From Muscardinus avellanarius (taxonomy: Eukaryota > Chordata > Mammalia > Rodentia > Gliridae): 64,000 nt of DNA. Below, in pieces: positions 9,413 through 19,765 of this stretch. The position numbers and the translations under genes are program-made. Location: assembly GCA_963383645.1 (NCBI GenBank), contig OY726569.1:78807211-78871210 (forward strand). Reading direction: 5' to 3'. Position 1 is the first letter of the stretch. Every line of letters starts with the position of its first letter. A model generated the notes under the pieces. It made no database searches. It was given only the letters and a program-made list of their open reading frames with translations, and had not been told where the DNA came from.

Positions 9413-11159
9413 GGAAAAGAAAATAAAGAAAGAATATAGAAAACCATTGGCTTCTCTTCCTTCTTCTCAAGGCCTGGAACACTGGAACCGTAGAGTAAGA
9501 GGCTCAGAGGAGGAATGGATTGTTTGGGCTGCAAGGCAAGCCTGTCCCTGGACTGGGGAGCAAACAGCTCAGTGCCCATTCTAGGGTACAGAGCCAGCCT
9601 GGTGATGGGGCGAGGCCTCCCAGCAAATGGGGTTGAGTGAGATTCCTCCCCCACCAGCTTCCTTCCTACCCCTTGTGTGTGCACACGTGAGTATGTGTGT
9701 ATAGTTTTTGTGCATGTGGGCTGTGCCTGTGCACAGAGGCCTGCCTGGTTGCATGGCTGTGCCTCTCTGTGTGTCGGCGCATGTGTATGCAAGTGTGTGC
9801 TTATCTATGGTGCATGAATACGTCTGCGAACTGCATATATACCTGAGTTTGGGTTCCCCCAGAAGCCAACCCCAATTTAATTATAGATGATCTATTGAGA
9901 AGTGACCCCACAAGTAGAGCGGGGGAGTGGGGAAGCAGACAGGAAGGAAGGAAGCCAGCAAGGGGCATGCTGTCGAGCAGGTTGCTGCTGTGGGCAACCA
10001 AAGCTCTACCCCACCGGGGACCTGGGAACCAGCGCGGAGCACGGCCAGTCTCCTCCCATCTGAGACGTGGAAACTGTTTACTCACCTACTCCCACGGTCA
10101 CTGGCTGACACCTGCATGACCTCTCTGGCATTTTTAGCGTGGCCTGCTTGTTGGCCACGTGTCATAGGAAACAGACTTCCGTGTGTAGAGAGGAGGGCAG
10201 AGGGGATCTGGCAGATGCTGGCACACCTGTGGCTCGGTGGTGGGCGTGGTAGAGGCAGTGATGTGGTGTCCAGGGCCCTTCAGGAAGGACGGACAGCCCC
10301 CCAGCTGCGGCAGGTGCTAGAGGTGAGCCGACTTCAGGGCAGGTCCCCTCAGGGGTGGCCTCAGCTGAAGAAAGCCACCTCTGAAGGGCATCCCGGCTTT
10401 CCTGCCACTGTCATTTGGGATTTCATCACAGCTGACTTCTCCCTCTTTGAAGACCTACCACCTCCTCCTCCCTTCCACATCCTGCTTGCTCATCTCTCCC
10501 AGGCACAGCCGGCCCATTCGGCATGTGTGCACAGGTGTGCAGAGCTGTCTTGCATGTAGGTGTACAGAGAGCATGGGGCGTACACAACCCACCTCCCCAG
10601 GGCCAGGGCCTTCTCTCAGTGACCTAGCAGCCAGGTCAGCTTCTCTGCCGGCCCCGGCAGGCTTCTGGGGGCTCAGGACTGAAAATGTGGAGAAGGAATT
10701 GGAGGCAGGCGGAGATAGCTTCCTTTCCACCCTGCCCAGCAGCTGCTCCTGGGATGAAGACATGGGGACCCACGGATGGACAGCTGGGGAGTGGGACTCA
10801 TCAGCTCCCTAACTCTGGGTCCACCCTTGGTAGCTCTGAGCAGCCCCATGGAGCCCGTCGCCGTCTCAGATCCCTTCCCTCCTGGCCTCCAAGCCTCTTG
10901 AGCCAAGGAGGGATTTTTCTTCAGACACGGAGATTACCTTGTCTTGCACAAACTCAAATGGAAGCCATCAACTCACATCCAGCCACTCCAAACAGAGGGG
11001 TCTGGGGCAGTGTAGGTCGCCCTTTCCCCTAGGCCCAGAATCGGGCTTGTCCTCTGCAGAGGCTGTTGGGGGGCAGGTGCAGCAGATGCAGCGATGGAGG
11101 TCAGGAGCGGGGAATGCGGGAAAGGTGGGAGCAGGGAACAGCGAGAGGCCCAGAGGGTA
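9413..11159. other. SINE-free intergenic stretch downstream of SYNDIG1L
   Basis: No gene recognised. It includes a GT-rich, low-order stretch at about 9675-9850. The overlapping open frames here have no family resemblance. Confidence 0.5.
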
Positions 11160-12725
11160 CCAGGTGTTACAGAAAAGTTTATTACCAGGATAAATAAATA
11201 CAATAGGGGATATTAAAACTGCCAGTGATGCAGGGAGGTCTGGGCAGTGAGTGAGGTGGGGAGTACGCGGGACAAGGGATGGTTAGTGGTGGAGCCATAG
11301 CTCCACCTGGGCTCTGGATGGGCATGGGAATAACCACGCCCCCCAAATCCTGCACACATCCTCCTGTGGCTTGAGCCCCGACAGGCCTGCCTTCCCAGTG
11401 TGCTGCCTTCCGCCTTCCCTGGTGGCTGGGAGGTGGGTGTTGAGAGCAGCCCTGATCCAGGTATCAGTGAAGGAGCCCCATGGTTAGCCAAGGGCCCACC
11501 CCAGATCCCTCAGCATCCACTGAAGAGAAAACATTACTGGTCTTTGAAACACAGGCTCAATCTTCCCTCTCGTGTTGGTGGAGCACTCAGAAATGGCTGC
11601 AATTTGGCTCCAGCCTGGATGTTCCAGGCAGAATCCAAATAGCTTAGGAACCCCCATGGGAGGCTCTTGCTACACCCCTGTACACCCATACAAGGAGTGA
11701 TGGGGAAGCAGTCCCCAGGGTGGATTCTCCTCATCTCCTAGGCCTTGCTCAGAGGACAACTGTTCCGGGAAGCCCCCGGCACACTGCTCCCTGCTCCCCA
11801 GCCTCCTCTCATCCGCCCCCAAGACTCCCAGGCTCTCCACTGGCCCTGCCTTTCCCACAGGGCTGGGTCTGGGGCTCTGCGCTGGCTCTCTGGGTGGCTG
11901 GGGGCCAAGGGCACTTTGTCTCCATCTTCCTGGGAGGGCACAAGCTCAGGGTCCCCCAGACAGAGCTCAGAAAGGGTGGCGAGGGTGGGGAACGAGGGCA
12001 GAATGGGGAGGCCCATGCAGTCTGGCAATGTTGCCGGGTCCTCCAGTCTCTTTCATCACATCTGCTTTTTCATTCCACAAAGAGACAATCCAGGAACCTG
12101 CTCTTGGTTCAGGGTTTACATGCTGAGACTCCTCTTCTTTGTCACCAGGCTCTATAGTGTCTTACGTTCCCACAGGGGAGATAAACAGCCCCCAGAATCA
12201 GAAAGGACAGGGGGTTGTCTCCGTGTATTTCTTTCCTGACTGGCTGGGTCAGGGCATCATGGCCAGAGGGTAGAGCTGGAGGAAGCCGCTTGGGCTGTTC
12301 TCAGGTGGAGACCCCTATGGTCTGAAAGGACCGGATCAGGCTCCCTGTCCCCTGGGGCCCCTTTTAACTCCCCAGAACCTCCTGCCCCCTCTCTCTGGAG
12401 GTTGGTGAATAGGTGGCGGGCTGCCTGCAGGGCAGGAGACCCTATACCCTAGGCAGAATGGGGAGGGCTAGGCCCTGGTGGGGCAGCCTGTTGGGGAAGC
12501 TTCCTGCTTCCCGCCTGCAGCCTGCGTTAGAGAGCGGGTCCCTGGCCTGCTCTGGGGTTGGAACAGTCGCTGGAAAGAAGTGAAGGGTGAGCTCTGCAGG
12601 CTGCAGACAGGGAGGCCTCTCCTCGGGTTCTCTCTGGGCCAGGGCTCTCTGTAGAACCTGCAGCCCTCAGCCCTACTGCTTCCTTGGGTGGTCCAGGGGA
12701 GTCAGGATGCAGGTGCTGCTGGCCA
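11160..12725 (-). other. SYNDIG1L: Predicted SYNDIG1L 3' UTR
   Basis: Sequence between the TAG stop and the first good AATAAA on the minus strand. It contains no SINE, unlike most of the window, and has no splice-supported reading frame. The length of about 1.56 kb is inferred from the poly(A) signal only; other ends are possible. Confidence 0.55.
11178..11183 (-). terminator. SYNDIG1L: Candidate poly(A) signal AATAAA for SYNDIG1L
   Basis: AATAAA on the minus strand, followed by CTTTTCTGTAACA (possible cleavage near 11165) and then a GT/CT-rich downstream stretch. It is the first canonical hexamer I see after the stop codon. Confidence 0.5.
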
Positions 12726-12884
12726 CTAGCCATGGCCATTCTGGGACATGTAAGCTGCCAGAGCCACCACCACAGCTACATAGAGACCGGCCCCCACGGC
12801 GATGGAGAGGGTGGCCAGGAAGAGGGCCCGGCGGGAGGTGGTGCTGGCCAGGCGGAAGTCCCCTTTGGAGATGGCCTTGCTGGT
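12726..12884 (-). CDS. SYNDIG1L: SYNDIG1L coding exon 3 (terminal)
   Basis: 159 bp including TAG. The acceptor CTCCCTAG precedes ACC AGC AAG at 12884. It encodes the basic loop, the C-terminal membrane helix ([20 protein letters not shown]) and the short tail [10 protein letters not shown]. In the human protein, as I recall it, the tail differs only slightly. Confidence 0.95.
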   Translation of the reverse strand, partial: TSKAISKGDFRLASTTSRRALFLATLSIAVGAGLYVAVVVALAAYMSQNGHG

Positions 12885-14454
12885 CTAGGGAGAGAGAGCG
12901 CTGATGAAATAAAGCAGTCTCACATCCAGCAAAACAGCCCGGCTCACCGGGCCCTTGACCCCAGCCCGCAGATGGAGGAGCCAAGCCCTCCGGCCCTGGG
13001 AGGCGGCTGGGCCCCCAGTGTACTCACCCCCTGGGAGAAATAGAAGGCAGCGATGCCCAGAGGCCAGAAGCAGCAGAGCATGGAGAAGAGCGTGAGGCCC
13101 AGGTGGTCCCTGGGAGGCAGCGTGAGGAAGTTGTCTTCACTCTCGCTATCCGTGGAGGTTGTATCACTCTGTAAAACAGACCCCCGGGCCCAGGGTCAAC
13201 CCAGCCCTGTCAGACTGGCGAGAGTTAAAAAGAAAAGGGACACCCAGTGGGCAGTGTGGAGCGAGAGGCGGTTCTCCCTGGCTGGGAGTGTAGGTTGGTC
13301 TGGTCACTTCATCAGCTTCCGCCACAGTGACCAGGATGAGTCGACTTTTAGGCCTTTGTCGCCAGGAAAGTACGCAAGTCTCTATAGCTGGGCATGCACG
13401 GGGGCAATGGAGGAAGACTAGAAACAATCTCTGCCTGTGCCCAGGAGTCTGAATTGATAAATGATGGAAGAGCTCGCAGCGGGAGTCCTTGTAACTTTGA
13501 AACTACCCTCATAGCCAGCCACAGCACATGCCTGGAGTTCAGTAATTGGGAAGCTGAGATAGTGAGACCCTGTTTCCAAATAAAAAATAAAATAGGACTG
13601 GGGGTGTAACTCTGAGGTAGAGTGTCTCTGGGTTCAATCCCCAGCACCACCACAAAAAATATAATATTATATATACTTATATATATTATATTTTTCTACA
13701 AGGTGATATAATGTATATTTATATATTTTCTATATATACATGTATATTTTCTACATATACACATATATATCATCTTGTAGAAAATATATAATGAAAGAGC
13801 CTGTTGTGGTGGCACACGCTTGTAATCCCAGCATTTGGGAGGTTGAGACAGGAGGATCACAGTTCGAGGACAGCCTCAGCTACGGCTTCGGAAGTCCCTC
13901 TGCAACTCAGTGGGACCCAATTTCAAAAATAAAGAATAAAAAATAGGGCTGGGGTGTAGCTCGGAGGTAGAATGCCCCTGGGTTCTATCCCCAGTACCGG
14001 AAAAAAACAAATGGCCCCCTGGGTTTAATCCCCAGTACCACAAAAAGAAAAAAAGGAAAACATGAAATTATATGCAGCAATGTTGAAAAAAAAAAGTTAT
14101 AAAACTATGCATAGAGCCAGGTATGGTGGCGAATGCTTGTAATCCCAGTATTTGGGAGGCTGAGACAGGAGGATGACAGGTTCAAAACCAGCCTCAGCAA
14201 CTTAGTGAGGCTCTCTGCAACTTAGTGAGATCCTTTTTCCAATAAAAAATAAAATAGAGGCCGGGCGTGGTGGCGCACGCTTGTAATCCCCGCGCTTGGG
14301 AGGCTGAGACAGGAGGATCGCGCAGGTTCGAAGCCAGCCTCAGCTACTTAGTGAGGCTTTCAGCAACTTAGTGAGACCCTGTTTCCAAAAATATATAAAA
14401 TGGGTCTGGGAGTATAGCCCGGAGGTAGAAAGCCTCTGGGTTCCACCCCCAGTA

Positions 14455-14499
<45 letters not shown>

Positions 14500-15448
14500 A
14501 ATAAAATAAAAAGGGTTGGGGTATTGATAGGACGTGGGGGTAGGATTTGGGGTTCAGGGAGGGTTTGTTCTGGAGTCAAATGGGACCACACATATGGCTT
14601 GGCACATTGTCTGTGGTCACAGCTGCAAGCTCTTGCTGGGGAGGATGATTTTTCCAAAGTATAGTATTGGGGTGCGCCTTAGGCTACTCTGAAGTAAAAC
14701 ACCCCAGTACCAAAAATAAAATAAAGCAAAACTATGTAGAGCAAAGAGTTGGAGGAGAGAGGTTGGAGAAAAAACCCAAATAAATAAAAGAGACTTAGAT
14801 GGGTCACCCACCAAAATGTCATCTTTGAGTGACAAATACTCGTTACTTATCACTTGGGTTGATAAACAGTCAACCCAAGCTAATGTTTTTCAAAATTGGG
14901 CTGCACTTGTATCAGAAGTACTTTTCCTTTGGTGGCAAGTAGATTCCTGGACCCTAATAATCCAGGCCTGTTAAGTCTCAATGTCTGGCAGAGGGCCCCC
15001 TGGAACCTGCATTTTAAATACATGCGTTCACCTCCTCCTCCTCCTGGCCGTCCTCCTGGCCCTGCAGCTCCTCTTGAACCCCATAGGACACAGTCTGGAT
15101 GGTGACATCTTCTTCAGCTTGTCCAGGCTCGGTGCACTGCTCCGTGGGCTCTGCCTGGGGCTCCTTGGCCTCTGTGAAGCTGGTTTCACAGCTGCCTGCC
15201 CTGGGCTCCTTGACCTTGTCCCTTCCCAGGAGACAGCTGGGCCGGTACCAGGCCTCCACAGCCAGCTGCAGGGACCCTGGGTCCAGAAGCTGGTGGGCGC
15301 CAGCGGGGCCAGCACCACGTAGGAGGTAGGAGTAGAGCTTCTCCTGGCAGGACCAGCCGGGCGGGGCCTCTGGGAAGGGATAAGGCCCGTGGAGGTGGGC
15401 TGGGCTCCTGGGCAGCAGCGGGTTCTGTAGTTCACTTAGGCTCTCCAT
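12726..15448 (-). CDS. SYNDIG1L: SYNDIG1L (synapse differentiation-inducing gene 1-like; TMEM90A, capucin), complete CDS in three exons
   Basis: Joining 15448-15032, 13168-13028 and 12884-12726 on the minus strand gives 139+47+52 = 238 residues and a TAG stop. All junctions are phase 0, with GT donors and AG acceptors. The N-terminal two thirds ([12 protein letters not shown]...) is soluble, rich in Pro and Glu, and ends in an acidic run. Residues about 160-232 form the CD225/dispanin domain: an intramembrane hydrophobic segment with the CCFWP motif (171-175), a basic loop ([10 protein letters not shown]), then a C-terminal membrane helix (about 206-232). SYNDIG1 relatives are type II membrane proteins linked to AMPA receptors and synapse development; capucin was described as enriched in mouse striatum and Golgi-associated. 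I recognised the family from remembered orthologues. The frame stays open for 59 codons upstream of this Met, but that part crosses the predicted exon acceptor, so the MESL start is preferred. Confidence 0.96.
13028..13168 (-). CDS. SYNDIG1L: SYNDIG1L coding exon 2
   Basis: 141 bp, 47 codons in phase 0. The acceptor TGTTTTACAG lies just before AGT at 13168; the donor GGG|GTGAGTA lies at 13028/13027. It encodes the acidic/Ser stretch, then [20 protein letters not shown], the first hydrophobic segment of the CD225 domain with its paired Cys (171, 172). Confidence 0.95.
13169..13509 (-). other. SYNDIG1L intron 3' part, single-copy sequence
   Basis: Intronic sequence next to coding exon 2. No repeat or regulatory signal is recognised apart from the splice acceptor tract. 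Confidence 0.6.
13510..13662 (+). mobile_element. B1-ID dimer SINE, B1 half shortened
   Basis: Head AGCCAGCCACAGCACATGCC, then linker and ID end GGGTTCAATCCCCAGCACC. Confidence 0.75.
13663..13796. repeat. AT-rich TATA-type low-complexity sequence
   Basis: Repeated TATATA/ATATTTTCTA blocks, partly palindromic (TTTTCTACAAGGTGATATA and ATATATCATCTTGTAGAAAA). Confidence 0.7.
13797..14060 (+). mobile_element. B1-ID dimer SINE with a repeated ID terminus
   Basis: Full dimer to 14001, then a second CCCCTGGGTTTAATCCCCAG end at 14014-14040 and an A-rich tail. Confidence 0.82.
14115..14520 (+). mobile_element. Two nested B1-ID SINEs with (CA)n
   Basis: Outer copy 14115-14258, interrupted in its A-rich linker by a younger copy at 14260-14455 (CCGGGCGTGGTGGCGCACGC) with (CA)21 at 14456-14498. 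The outer linker seems to resume at AAATAAAATAAAAAGGGTTG. Confidence 0.8.
14521..14690. repeat. Local duplication, copy A (SYNDIG1L intron)
   Basis: About 170 bp, roughly 85% identical by eye to 16677-16845 in the same orientation. Shared blocks include TTGTTCTGGAGTCAAATGGG and TCTGTGGTCACAGCTGC. Not recognised as a known transposon family. Confidence 0.8.
14691..15031. other. SYNDIG1L intron, mostly single-copy
   Basis: Begins with an ID-tail remnant (CCCCAGTACCAAAAATAAAA, about 14701-14720). The rest is unrecognised up to the coding-exon donor. Confidence 0.5.
15032..15448 (-). CDS. SYNDIG1L: SYNDIG1L coding exon 1
   Basis: 417 bp, 139 codons. It starts at ATG 15448-15446 and ends with four GAG codons before the donor GAG|GTGAAC at 15032/15031. 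It encodes the cytosolic N-terminal region. The same exon carries about 59 bp of 5' UTR, up to the pyrimidine-rich acceptor (CTCTCCCGACAG) that ends at 15508. Confidence 0.95.
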
Positions 15449-15507
15449 GATTCTGGGGACAGCTGCCAGGGAGGGGCACTGGGCCAGCCGAGTAGTCCTC
15501 ACAGAGC
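15449..15507 (-). other. SYNDIG1L: SYNDIG1L 5' UTR part of coding exon 1
   Basis: 59 bp between the predicted acceptor (CCCGACAG ending at 15508) and the ATG. It implies at least one upstream noncoding exon. Confidence 0.6.
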
Positions 15508-15508
15508 C

Positions 15509-15850
15509 TGTCGGGAGAGCAAGGCAGACAGACTCTGAGGCCTGGACACCGACGCAGGACCCGAGGTGGTTAAGACCGCAGGCTCTGCAGTCTGACTTGG
15601 CCCAACCCTGCCTTGCATTTGTCAACTGTGACTCTCCTTGTGAAGTGGGGATAACATTAGCACTCCCTCAGAGAGCTGGTTCACGCACTTATCCACTCAA
15701 CACGTATTTATTGGGCATCAGCTATATGCCAGTGACTGTACCAGATGCTGGGGATACGGTGGTGAGAAAGGCAAGCAAGAAGCAGGGGACAGGGAGAAGG
15801 AGGTCCACTTTGTCTTCATGCAGCTTTTAGTGGAGCACAGAAGACATACA
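15509..15850. repeat. MIR and L2 fragments in the 5' intron
   Basis: 15585-15665 looks like antisense MIR (AAGTGGGGATAACATTAGC). 15690-15840 looks like an L2 3' end (TATTTATTGGGCATCAGC, ATGCTGGGGATACGG). Confidence 0.5.
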
Positions 15851-15999
15851 CTGTGATGTCTCCATCCCAAAGGAGAAGTACAGCAGATGGGTGTAAGAAC
15901 ATATAGCGGATGCAGCTGACGTGGAGCTGCAGGAAAGGCTTTGGAGCTGAGAGCGGGAGGAGCACAGGCCGGCAAGCTAAAGAGAACAGTGCAATCCTT

Positions 16000-16338
16000 G
16001 GATCGGAATGTCTCCAAAGACCTATGAGTTCAAGGTTTGGTCCTCGGCTTGGTGAAATGGAAAGTGATGGAAACCTTTAAGAGGAGGGGCCTCGTGGGAG
16101 GCTCTAGGTCATCGAGGCATGCCCTCAAGGGTGACTGTGGGGCTCCAGTCTCTTCCTCTCTCTCCTCTTTGCTTTCTGGTGAGCAGTTCTCTATCACGTG
16201 CGCCCTACCAAGATGTGCCACAGGCACAAACAACAGAGCCCGGACCTCTAAATATGTGAGCCCAAAGAAGCCTTTCTTCTTTTAAAATTGCCTCAATTTT
16301 TTTTTTTTTTTACAGTAACAGAAAGTTGACTAACAGAG
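16000..16338 (+). mobile_element. Probable MaLR (MST/MLT-type) LTR remnant
   Basis: GAGGAGGGGCCTCGTGGGAG, a middle rich in TCTTCCTCTCTCTCC, GAGCCCAAAGAAGCC near the usual poly(A) region and GTTGACTAACAG at the end match the layout of this LTR class. Family from memory; no internal region. Confidence 0.5.
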
Positions 16339-16676
16339 AAAAGGAACACATTTCGTGTAGAAGGAAGAATGTGTGCAGAGGCCCTGTGGCCGGAGAAAGG
16401 ATGACAGGGATGAGCACCTGGGAGAGGGCTAGTGTACTTGGGGTCCATAGGGAGACATGAGATGGGCTTGGGGGACAGACTCTACAGCCCTGTGAGGTCT
16501 AAGCGTGCTGCAGGGGGTCTAGTGGGGTGACAGCATCACATTTGGGTCCTGAAGCCTTCCCCATGTGCAGAGTGAGTGGAGAGGTGGGCTTACTGTGGCA
16601 GAAGTAGGAGGCGTGGCTCAGGTAAGCTCAGTGGTGGAGACTCTGGTGGAGGAGATGGAGAAAAGGGCCCTGGCAG
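16339..16676. other. Intronic single-copy stretch
   Basis: Purine-rich; nothing recognised. Confidence 0.45.
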
Positions 16677-16845
16677 GTACTGAGAGGATGTGGGGGCAGG
16701 ATTGGGGGTTCAGGGAGCATTTGTTCTGGAGTCAAATGGGACCACACTTGGCTTGGTACCTGGTCTGTGGTCACAGCTGCTAGCTGTTCCTGGGAGAGGA
16801 TGCTTTTCCCCAAGTGTGGTATTGGGGTGCATCTTACACTAATCC
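16677..16845. repeat. Local duplication, copy B (SYNDIG1L 5' intron)
   Basis: Partner of copy A, 2.15 kb away, with the first coding exon between them. Small indels and substitutions are scattered throughout, so the duplication is old or both are copies of one low-copy repeat. Confidence 0.8.
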
Positions 16846-17195
16846 CCTCTCTATGGCAAGAGGGGACTTTGAGAAGTTCCCGCAGGATCGGAGGCAGCGC
16901 CTCCTGGTTGCTGAGGTCTGCGCCTGCGTAACCCAGCTGGAAGTGCAGATACACTCAAGGCTGGAGTCTAGACAAAGGCCAGATTGTAGACACTCTCCAA
17001 GGCCGCCGTCCCTCCTTCCCCCGTGCATGGTAGGTGCTGGGGCTGGAGGAGAGAAACAGCCCCCAAGTGTGTGTATCACAAATGCACACACTCTGACAGG
17101 TGGTCGTGAGGCCACATGGCCTCGGGGGTCTCTTCCTCTTCCTCTCCAAGGCCCCTTATGAAGTTGGAAGGTGACTCGTCATGGATTTATTGATT
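16846..17195. other. Intronic single-copy stretch
   Basis: No gene, repeat or signal recognised. Confidence 0.45.
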
Positions 17196-17204
17196 GACTG
17201 ATTG

Positions 17205-17405
17205 CTTGATTGGTACTGGGGATTAAACCCAAGGCCACTCTATCTCCAAGCTACATCTCCAGCCCTTTTTATTTTTTATTTTGTAACAAGATTTTACTAT
17301 GTTGCTAAGGGTCTCCCCAAATTCCTGAGGCTAGCCTCAAACCTGAAACCCTCCTGTCTCAACCTCCCAAGGACTGGGATTAAAGTTTATGCCTCTATGC
17401 CTGGA
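17205..17405 (-). mobile_element. B1-ID dimer SINE
   Basis: GGTACTGGGGATTAAACCCA ... TGCCTGGATC. An upstream TTGATTGACTGATTGCTTGA may be its simple tail. Confidence 0.82.
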
Positions 17406-17537
17406 TCTTGCCCTGGATTTATATGTGAAGACTGGGACTCAGTCCTTGTCTTCATTCTTTGGGTGAGTTTGCACGCACTCCTGAGTTTTCTCATCTGTAA
17501 TGTGCCGATGATAATCCCTGCCCGCACATGAGACTGT

Positions 17538-17750
17538 GTTTTTGTTTTGTTTTTGTGGAACTGGGATGGAATCCGGGGGAATTTACCTCTGAGCTACACC
17601 ACCAGGCCTGTTTTTTATTCTTTATTTTGAAACAGAGTCTCACTGAGTTGCAAAGGGCCTCCCTAAGTAGCTGAGGCTGTCCACAAACTACCATCTTCCT
17701 GTCTCAGCCTCCCAAATGCTGGGATTACTAACATGTGCTACCACGCTCCA
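17538..17750 (-). mobile_element. B1-ID dimer SINE
   Basis: GTGGAACTGGGATGGAATCC ... GCTACCACGCTCC. Confidence 0.82.
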
Positions 17751-17983
17751 CTTCCCATGAGATTGTTTTGAAAATCCAAAGAGATGTCTGGGATGACAGT
17801 GTGCTGTAGATCATAAGTAGGAGAAGCTGTTGTCCTAATTTCTGGGCTTTAGAATTGTCTTGGACCACCAAGGCCATTTCTAGTCTTCTAGCAGGTACTC
17901 TTTTGATGATAAAGGGGAAAATATGGGGAAAAATTTCTACTCCTATATCTCCCCAGTCCCCGTCCTTATCTAAATTGTACAAC

Positions 17984-18234
17984 TAGCCGGGCATGGTGGC
18001 GCACACTTGTAACCCCCCCATCCCCCGCTTGGTAGGCTGAGGCAGGAGGATCGCACGGGTTTGAAGCCAGCCTCAGTTACTTAGTGAGGCACTCAGCAAC
18101 TTGGTGAGACCCTGTTTCCAAATAAAGAATAAAATAGGTCTGGGAGTATAGCCTGGAGGTAGAAAGCCCCTGGCTTCCATCCCCAGCACCACCAAAAAAT
18201 AAAATAAAACAAAATAAAATAAAATAAAATAAAA
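17984..18234 (+). mobile_element. B1-ID dimer SINE with (AAAATA)n tail
   Basis: AGCCGGGCATGGTGGCGCAC ... CCATCCCCAGCACCACC, then an AAAATA-type tail. Flanks TTGTACAACTA and TGTTCAACTA look like a target-site duplication. Confidence 0.85.
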
Positions 18235-18242
18235 TGTTCAAC

Positions 18243-18458
18243 TAGCCAGGCATGGTGGTGCACTCCTGTAATCCCAGTACTTGGGAGGCTGAGGCAGGAG
18301 GGTTACAGGTTCAAGGCCAACCTCAGCAACTTTGTAAGGCTCTCCACAACTTGGTGAGACCCTGTTTCAAAATAAAGAATAAAATTAGGCTAGGGATGTA
18401 GCTGAGAGGTAAAATGCCCCTGGGTTCCATCCCTAGGACCACACACACACACACACAA
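18243..18458 (+). mobile_element. B1-ID dimer SINE with (CA)n
   Basis: AGCCAGGCATGGTGGTGCAC ... CCATCCCTAGGACC, (CA)9. Confidence 0.85.
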
Positions 18459-18470
18459 AGTTCATCTGAT

Positions 18471-18602
18471 TAGGCCTGGAGGCACATGCCTGTAGTCTCA
18501 GTTATTTTGAAGGCCAATGCAGGAGGGTTGCAAGTGGCTGAGGGAGTAGCTCATAGATAGAATGCTCCTGGGTTCCATCCCCAGGGATGGGGAATAAAGA
18601 AA
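18471..18602 (+). mobile_element. B1-ID dimer SINE, internally deleted
   Basis: The B1 head runs directly into the ID half (GCAAGTGGCTGAGGGAGTAG). Confidence 0.72.
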
Positions 18603-19503
18603 AGACTACAACACAGCCAGAGCCTGGGAAAGGGCCCTTTCTACCTCTGCCCCAAGGGATGTGGCTGCATTCATGAGAAAGCTGGTACATGGAAAACTGA
18701 AGACTGATTGGCTCCAGGAATAACGCCCAGGCAGTGAGACAGAGAGGGGAGGCGAGTGAGGAGAGAGACAGAGAGGAGGAGGCACCAAGGCGTGTCCCTT
18801 GGGGACAGGCTCCTGTGTGACTTGCCATGAGGGAGTGGCGGGCCATTTTCCACGTGGGTCTAAAGAAGCAAGAAGAGGCTGCTCATGGCTCTGAGCTCTG
18901 CCTCCCTGAGAAGAGCCGGTTTGGAACTAGGGCTCCAAGAATGGCTGAAAAAGAATCTCAGAGGGGCACAGAGAAGGGGGACATGGCCCTAGGGCCTGAT
19001 TCTTCACACAGGGCACAGATGGTGCCGGAGACACTGCCATGTGCCCGAGGGCCCTGCTGGCGCATTAGCCCGCTGTGAGTTCATGTATCATGAGCTCGTA
19101 CCCAGCCGAGGCAGAAGCCGCCCCACGTGTGCGGTGGGGTGTGTGGGCTTGGGCGAGGTGTGCAGGCTTGGACCACTGCTGACGGGGCTCACAAGTGCAG
19201 GGGTTCCTCTTTCCTCCCCAGGATCTAAAAATCAGGGAGCCCCTTGCACCCCAGTGATGTAGAGGGAGCCTCCTTCCCACAGGAATGGAGCGAGGGTGTC
19301 CATGACAGAGCCTGGCTTGTGCCTGACTGAATCTGGGCAACATCCCAGCGGGCCTAGTCCCTTCTGACCCCCTGGAACAGCTTCTAAGCCCTGCAGTATC
19401 CCCCCTTCTCCAAGCAGGACTGACCCACATGTATGGAGCTGAAGAGCATGTGACCCTGGGGCTCATGGTGTGGGAGTCAGGAGAGCCTGCTCTACCTCCT
19501 ACT
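18603..19503. other. Intronic single-copy stretch
   Basis: 900 bp without recognised repeats. The open frames on both strands lack known families. Confidence 0.5.
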
Positions 19504-19504
19504 G

Positions 19505-19765
19505 GGTTTTTTTTTTTTTTTTTTTTTTGGTGGTACTGGGGATGGACCCAGGGGCATTCTACCTCCAAGCTATACCCTAGCCCTACAGAGGCATTCTACC
19601 CCTGAGCGACAGCCCCAGCCCTATTTTTTATTCTTTATTTTGAAACAAGGTCTTACTGAGTTGCAGAGGGCCTCACTAAATAGCTGAGGCTGTCCATGAA
19701 CCACTATCCTCCTGTCTCAGCCTCCCAGTGCTGGGATTACAAGCGTGGGCCACCATGGCCAGCTT
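19505..19765 (-). mobile_element. B1-ID dimer SINE with two tandem ID ends
   Basis: Poly(T), ID unit to about 19583, a second unit AGAGGCATTCTACCCCTGAG to 19620, then linker and B1 half. Confidence 0.82.

Noticed and set aside
9927..10559. 210-codon plus-strand frame
   Set aside because: No known family, no splice context, and dense competing frames in GC-rich DNA.
15449..15625. 59-codon N-terminal extension of the SYNDIG1L frame
   Set aside because: It crosses a strong acceptor at 15508 and is absent from the orthologous protein as I know it.
16000..16338. Possible retroviral gene remnants next to the LTR-like sequence
   Set aside because: Only LTR-type sequence is visible; no gag, pol or env-like frame is found around it.
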